8,987 nucleotides of DNA. Source: Gammaproteobacteria bacterium. Lineage in GTDB: Bacteria; Pseudomonadota; Gammaproteobacteria; SZUA-140. A program made the translations under genes and the position numbers. Position 1 is the first letter of the stretch. The number at the start of each line of letters is the position of its first letter. Of this stretch, positions 6,305 to 8,987 are shown in pieces. The stretch is taken from positions 1 through 8,987 of the forward strand of contig JALSHQ010000385.1 in NCBI GenBank assembly GCA_026982145.1, in the 5' to 3' direction. The notes beneath the pieces are model-generated. The model saw nothing but the letters and a program-made list of their open reading frames with translations, was not told the DNA's origin and did no database searches.

Positions 6305-6407
6305 CCGCTCAAAGCACTTACCTTTTCTCGGCTTTCATGATAAAGTCCCTTACCTGAGCATAGCGCTCAACTATTTTAACCACCCAAACTTTAAAAGGTT
6401 TATCGCA

Positions 6408-6581
6408 ATGAACGTAGATCAACATCTGAAAGTAGCACAATGGCACATCGAACAGGCAAGATTGCATGCCACTAAAGAAGGTTACAGCTGTGGTTGCCCG
6501 GCCAACACACACGACCAAAAAGCAATTGATGCGGTTGAGTCTGGCCTGATCGAAGAAGAGACCGCCTGCGCAACCAGCTAA
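6408..6581 (+). CDS. Small cysteine-containing protein of unknown function
   Basis: A 57-residue protein I do not recognise. It has no signal peptide or membrane segment, so it is probably cytoplasmic. The first half (MNVDQHLKVAQWHIEQARLH) looks helical and amphipathic. The middle holds a compact CGCP turn, with cysteines at 28 and 30 just after a glycine-tyrosine-serine, and the acidic tail GLIEEETACATS adds C54. Three cysteines with several histidines could suit metal binding or thiol chemistry, but that is inference. Support for a real gene: ATG at 6408 with AAAAGG (6393-6398) 9 nt upstream, a strong terminator 34 nt after the stop, and an otherwise empty slot between ppnN (divergent) and a truncated haemoglobin (convergent). 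Longer versions of the frame starting at 6246 would run through the leader and have no ribosome binding site. Confidence 0.75.
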   Translation: MNVDQHLKVAQWHIEQARLHATKEGYSCGCPANTHDQKAIDAVESGLIEEETACATS

Positions 6582-6615
6582 TTCGACTGTCAGGGAATTT
6601 TTCTGACATCCGTTT

Positions 6616-6643
6616 AAAACCCGTCCTGCGTGACGGGTTTTTT
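6616..6643. terminator. Bidirectional rho-independent terminator shared by convergent genes
   Basis: AAAACCCGTC (6616-6625) pairs perfectly with GACGGGTTTT (6632-6641) around a 6-nt loop. It has a T-run on the plus strand (6638-6643) and a complementary A-run at 6616-6619 serving the minus strand. It terminates the small cysteine protein gene from the left and the truncated haemoglobin gene from the right; the TAA of the latter (6642-6644) lies in the edge of the structure. A smaller hairpin, TGTCAG/CTGACA (6588-6593 with 6603-6608), precedes it. Confidence 0.9.
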
Positions 6644-7034
6644 ATGGCGCTAGATTCCTCATATGATCAGCAGTCTTCCACAACGACTGTTTCAAGTGGT
6701 CGCACAACATCGGCTCCAGCGCCATTTCATCCAGCGCTAACGACATGCATAACATCCACGCATCCCGTTCCGCTTCACCAATGGCAAAGGGCAGGTGGCG
6801 CGCGCGCAAACGAGGATGACCATACTTCTCAATGTAAAGCCCAGGGCCGCCCAGCCATCCAGAAAGAAACATGTAGAGCTTTTCGCGCGAACCATCCAGG
6901 CTTTCAGCATGCATCTTACGAATCCCCTGCGCTTCAGGCCGGCTCTCCATTAGGTCGTAGAAACGGTTCACTAAACGACGCACCCCCTGATCTCCACCCA
7001 AGCGCTCATAATGGCTCATTTGCATCACGGTCAT
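6642..7034 (-). CDS. Truncated haemoglobin, group II (trHb2/GlbO-like)
   Basis: A 130-residue 2-over-2 globin that binds haem in the cytoplasm. Group II members bind O2 and are linked to NO, peroxide or redox stress, but the role varies between species. The group II signature is plain: NRFYDLM (B10 tyrosine Y26), KLYMFLSGWLGGPGLY (52-67), EKYGHPRLRARHLPF with the proximal F8 histidine at H80, and ERDAWMLCM with the group II tryptophan G8 at W93. H42 may occupy the CD1 site, where Tyr, Phe or His occurs in this group. The frame is open to a GTG at 7043; I prefer the ATG at 7034, though no strong ribosome binding site precedes any start, and ATGs at 7025 and 7019 are alternatives. It appears monocistronic: pstS ends upstream behind its own terminator, and the downstream terminator is shared with the convergent small gene. 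A weak TTTTCA/TTAAAT promoter-like pair lies just upstream. Confidence 0.93.
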   Translation of the reverse strand: MTVMQMSHYERLGGDQGVRRLVNRFYDLMESRPEAQGIRKMHAESLDGSREKLYMFLSGWLGGPGLYIEKYGHPRLRARHLPFAIGEAERDAWMLCMSLALDEMALEPMLCDHLKQSLWKTADHMRNLAP

Positions 7035-7147
7035 TTTATGCACAGATATTTAAAAGCCGCTATTTTACCTGAAAAGCAGCTGATGAACAGATCCTTCCTT
7101 CGCGATTCACAATCAATTTCACCGGCACATTGCCCAAATCAAACTAT

Positions 7148-7174
7148 AAAAAAAACCCTGCCAGAATGGCAGGG
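7148..7174 (-). terminator. Rho-independent terminator of pstS
   Basis: On the minus strand, CCCTGCCA pairs with TGGCAGGG (plus-strand arms 7156-7163 and 7167-7174) around a 3-nt loop, followed by eight T residues (plus-strand A-run 7148-7155). It lies 26 nt past the pstS stop and isolates pstS from the haemoglobin gene, so no pstCAB genes follow here. Confidence 0.92.
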
Positions 7175-7200
7175 CTTTTCAATCAACCTGATTCAAACCG

Positions 7201-8178
7201 CTAGTGCAGCTTCAGCAATGCACGCTCAACCACTTTGGCTGGCAGTGGGATATAACCATCTTTTATCACCACATCTTGGCCAATTTTCGATAACACCATT
7301 TTGAAAAACTCTTTTTCTAGTGGCTGCAGTGGCTTGTTTGGGTGCTTGTTTACATAGACATAAAGAAAGCGTGACAGCGGGTACGAGCCATTGGATGCAT
7401 TTTCAGGCGTCGCATCAACAAATGGCTTGCCCGGTTTTTTACTGATGGCAAGCGCCTTAACGCTAGAAGTTTTATAACCGATGCCTGAGTAGCCAATGCC
7501 ATTAATGGAAGAGCTCACCGACTGCACGACAGAAGCAGACCCCGGCTGTTCATTCACATTGTTTTTAAAGTCACCTTTACACAGCGCTTTCTTTTTAAAG
7601 TAGCCGTAGGTACCCGAAACAGAGTTGCGCCCATAAAGCTGGATGGTTCGATTCTGCCACCCGCCACTCAAGCCGAGCTGCCCCCAGCGGGTGATATCCT
7701 CTTTTCCTTTGCATTTTCGGGTGGAGGAGAATACAGCATCGACATCCGCAATGCTCAACGCTTGAATGGGGTTGTCTTTATGAACAAAAACTGCCAAAGC
7801 ATCAATCGCAACCGGGATCGCAAGCGGCTTATAGCCGTGGCGTTTTTCAAATGACTGGATCTCTTTTCCCTTCATTTTACGACTCATCGGCCCAAGGGTT
7901 GCCGTGCCTTCGGTCAGTGCCGGGGGCGCTGTTGATGAACCTGCGGCCTGAATCTGAATATTCACATTGGGGTAGAAGCGTTTGTACTCTTCTGCCCACA
8001 GTGTCATCAAATTTGCTAACGTATCCGAGCCCACACTGGAGAGATTGCCAGAGACACCACTGGCACGTTCATAACCGGGCAGATTAGGGTCAAGCTTCGC
8101 ACCTGCCGCGATAGCTGAACTTGTCGTCACAACGGCCATCAGGCTCGCCAGTGCAATAGAGAGTGTTTTCAGTTTCAT
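7201..8178 (-). CDS. pstS: Periplasmic phosphate-binding protein PstS (phosphate ABC transporter)
   Basis: A 325-residue precursor. Residues 1-24 or so are a signal peptide (MKLK, hydrophobic core, SSAIA then AGAKL). The mature protein is a PBP-like phosphate-binding protein that captures phosphate in the periplasm and delivers it to the PstCAB permease. Ligand-site landmarks are SSVGSDTL (47-54), AAGSSTAPPALTEG (78-91), the acidic position in AIDALAVFV (around D127), and GRNSVSGTYGYF (183-194). Cysteines 156 and 200 could form a disulphide. The start is supported by AGGAG (8188-8192) 9 nt before the ATG. It lies directly after phoR on the same strand with a Pho box between, and a strong terminator follows it, so the permease genes pstCAB must be elsewhere. 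That arrangement suits the PstS subgroup of gammaproteobacteria that have phoBR next to pstS. Confidence 0.95.
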   Translation of the reverse strand: MKLKTLSIALASLMAVVTTSSAIAAGAKLDPNLPGYERASGVSGNLSSVGSDTLANLMTLWAEEYKRFYPNVNIQIQAAGSSTAPPALTEGTATLGPMSRKMKGKEIQSFEKRHGYKPLAIPVAIDALAVFVHKDNPIQALSIADVDAVFSSTRKCKGKEDITRWGQLGLSGGWQNRTIQLYGRNSVSGTYGYFKKKALCKGDFKNNVNEQPGSASVVQSVSSSINGIGYSGIGYKTSSVKALAISKKPGKPFVDATPENASNGSYPLSRFLYVYVNKHPNKPLQPLEKEFFKMVLSKIGQDVVIKDGYIPLPAKVVERALLKLH

Positions 8179-8265
8179 TTAATGTTGCTCCTATGAGGAT
8201 TTTAGCCCGCGAATTGAAACTCAGTTTCAGATTCGATGCGGCTATTATTGACCGGGTTGGTGTCA

Positions 8266-8271
8266 ATGGTA
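8266..8271 (-). promoter_or_regulatory. pstS: Predicted -10 hexamer of the PhoB-dependent pstS promoter
   Basis: On the minus strand the hexamer reads TACCAT (four of six matches to TATAAT). It lies exactly 10 bp downstream of the Pho box, the spacing expected when PhoB replaces the -35 contact. Transcription would start near 8258, giving a leader of about 80 nt. Confidence 0.6.
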
Positions 8272-8281
8272 TGAACGATAT

Positions 8282-8299
8282 GTGACAGTTTGATGACAG
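8282..8299 (-). promoter_or_regulatory. Pho box (PhoB binding site) upstream of pstS
   Basis: The minus strand reads CTGTCATCAAACTGTCAC: two 7-bp direct repeats (CTGTCAT and CTGTCAC) separated by a 4-bp AT-rich spacer, matching the enterobacterial Pho box consensus. It begins 14 bp after the phoR stop and 104 bp before the pstS ATG. Phosphorylated PhoB should activate pstS from here under phosphate limitation. Confidence 0.92.
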
Positions 8300-8313
8300 G
8301 TAATAAAGCAACG

Positions 8314-8987
8314 TTATTTTTCTGGCCTACAAACTCGGTCAAGTGGGAAATAACAGCAGAACTCACTCCCCTTTTCAATTTGGCTCTTAATCTCCAGTCG
8401 CGCGCCGTGGCGATCTAGCACGTGCTTTACGATCGCGAGCCCCAACCCAGTGCCACCGCTCTCTCGTGAGCGCCCAGCATCGACACGGTAAAAACGCTCG
8501 GTCAAACGCTGAATGTGATGGGGTGCGATGCCAATGCCGCTATCCCTAACACAAAAAACAGCACCGTCTTCCTGCGGCTGACACGTGATGGTGATCGCAC
8601 CTCCAGCAGGTGAATAGCGCACCGCATTGGCAACTAAGTTTGAGAACGCGCTGTGCAGCTCTTTTTCATCCCCCTTCAGCCAGATATCAGGCACAACATC
8701 TAGGCTAATGCGATGCCCACCACCGCTCAATATAAGCGCCTCATCATAAACCGTCGAAATCACTGCGGACAATGAAACTGGGGGGTGGTCCCGCAGGTTA
8801 TCATCTGCCTCTAGCCTTGAGATCATTAGCAGGTCATCCACAATACTCAACATGCGCATATTGTGTTGCTGCATATGACCGAGTGAGCGCCGCCACGCTG
8901 CCAGCGTTTCGTTGTCATCGGCGTCGGTTATCGTCTCCAGCGTGCCCGTCAGCACGGTTAACGGGGTGCGCAGTTCATGCGAAACAT
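8314..8987 (-). CDS. phoR: Phosphate regulon sensor histidine kinase PhoR (C-terminal part, 5' end beyond the window)
   Basis: About 223 residues of the catalytic part are visible, entering in frame from the right edge. The dimerisation H box is at the very edge: VSHELRTPLTVLTG, with the phospho-accepting histidine codon at 8977-8979. The ATP-binding domain is complete: N box NLVANAVRYS, G1 VRDSGIGIAP, F box ERFYRVD, and G2 GGTGLGLAIVKHVLDRHG. The enzyme autophosphorylates and passes phosphate to the response regulator PhoB. The assignment as PhoR, rather than another HisKA kinase, rests on the position directly upstream of a Pho box and pstS, as is common in gammaproteobacteria. The membrane and PAS parts, and presumably phoB, lie outside the window. 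A GTG at 8955 is not the true start. Confidence 0.9.
   Translation of the reverse strand, partial: VSHELRTPLTVLTGTLETITDADDNETLAAWRRSLGHMQQHNMRMLSIVDDLLMISRLEADDNLRDHPPVSLSAVISTVYDEALILSGGGHRISLDVVPDIWLKGDEKELHSAFSNLVANAVRYSPAGGAITITCQPQEDGAVFCVRDSGIGIAPHHIQRLTERFYRVDAGRSRESGGTGLGLAIVKHVLDRHGARLEIKSQIEKGSEFCCYFPLDRVCRPEK

Noticed and set aside
7130..7142. TTGCCCAAATCAA as an FNR box upstream of the haemoglobin gene.
   Set aside because: The spacing is one base short and the left half-site does not match TTGAT.

Overview
The window looks like an ordinary chromosomal stretch from a gammaproteobacterium. The closest relatives I can recall for the recognisable proteins are enterobacterial or gammaproteobacterial (YhiN, RoxA/YcfD, PpnN, PstS with PhoR, a CspA-type cold shock protein). 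GC content looks moderate. I cannot fix the genus. There is no rRNA, tRNA, CRISPR array, insertion sequence, phage or integron gene, and no clear defence system.

Left part, plus strand (1-2324): a long non-coding leader, a 67-residue CspA-type protein with its own terminator, a secreted OB-fold-like protein of 134 residues, a strong GC-rich hairpin, and a YhiN (HI0933-family) flavoprotein. It meets, convergently, a broken minus-strand receiver-GGDEF gene (2330-2895). That gene has lost the end of the receiver and the first half of the GGDEF domain, and its two halves are now in different frames. A gene-poor stretch of about 300 bp follows.

Middle part, minus strand (3191-6213): a compact set read ppnN -> roxA -> GNAT acetyltransferase. 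The ppnN-roxA gap is 43 bp, and roxA overlaps the acetyltransferase by 14 bp. It combines a nucleotide 5'-monophosphate nucleosidase, a ribosomal protein L16 arginine hydroxylase and a small acetyltransferase, so it is plausibly one housekeeping or stress operon.

Right part (6214-8987): divergent from ppnN lies a 57-residue cysteine-containing protein of unknown function, with its own ribosome binding site and terminator. That terminator is shared with a convergent group II truncated haemoglobin gene. Beyond it, still on the minus strand, are pstS (with a strong terminator) and the 3' part of phoR, which runs off the window. A textbook Pho box sits between phoR and pstS with a -10-like hexamer 10 bp downstream, so pstS should be induced by PhoB under phosphate starvation independently of phoR read-through.

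I did not find a convincing new multi-gene system. The items most worth a second look are the small CxC protein, the decayed receiver-GGDEF gene with a non-canonical receiver pocket, and several unassigned hairpins and palindromes.
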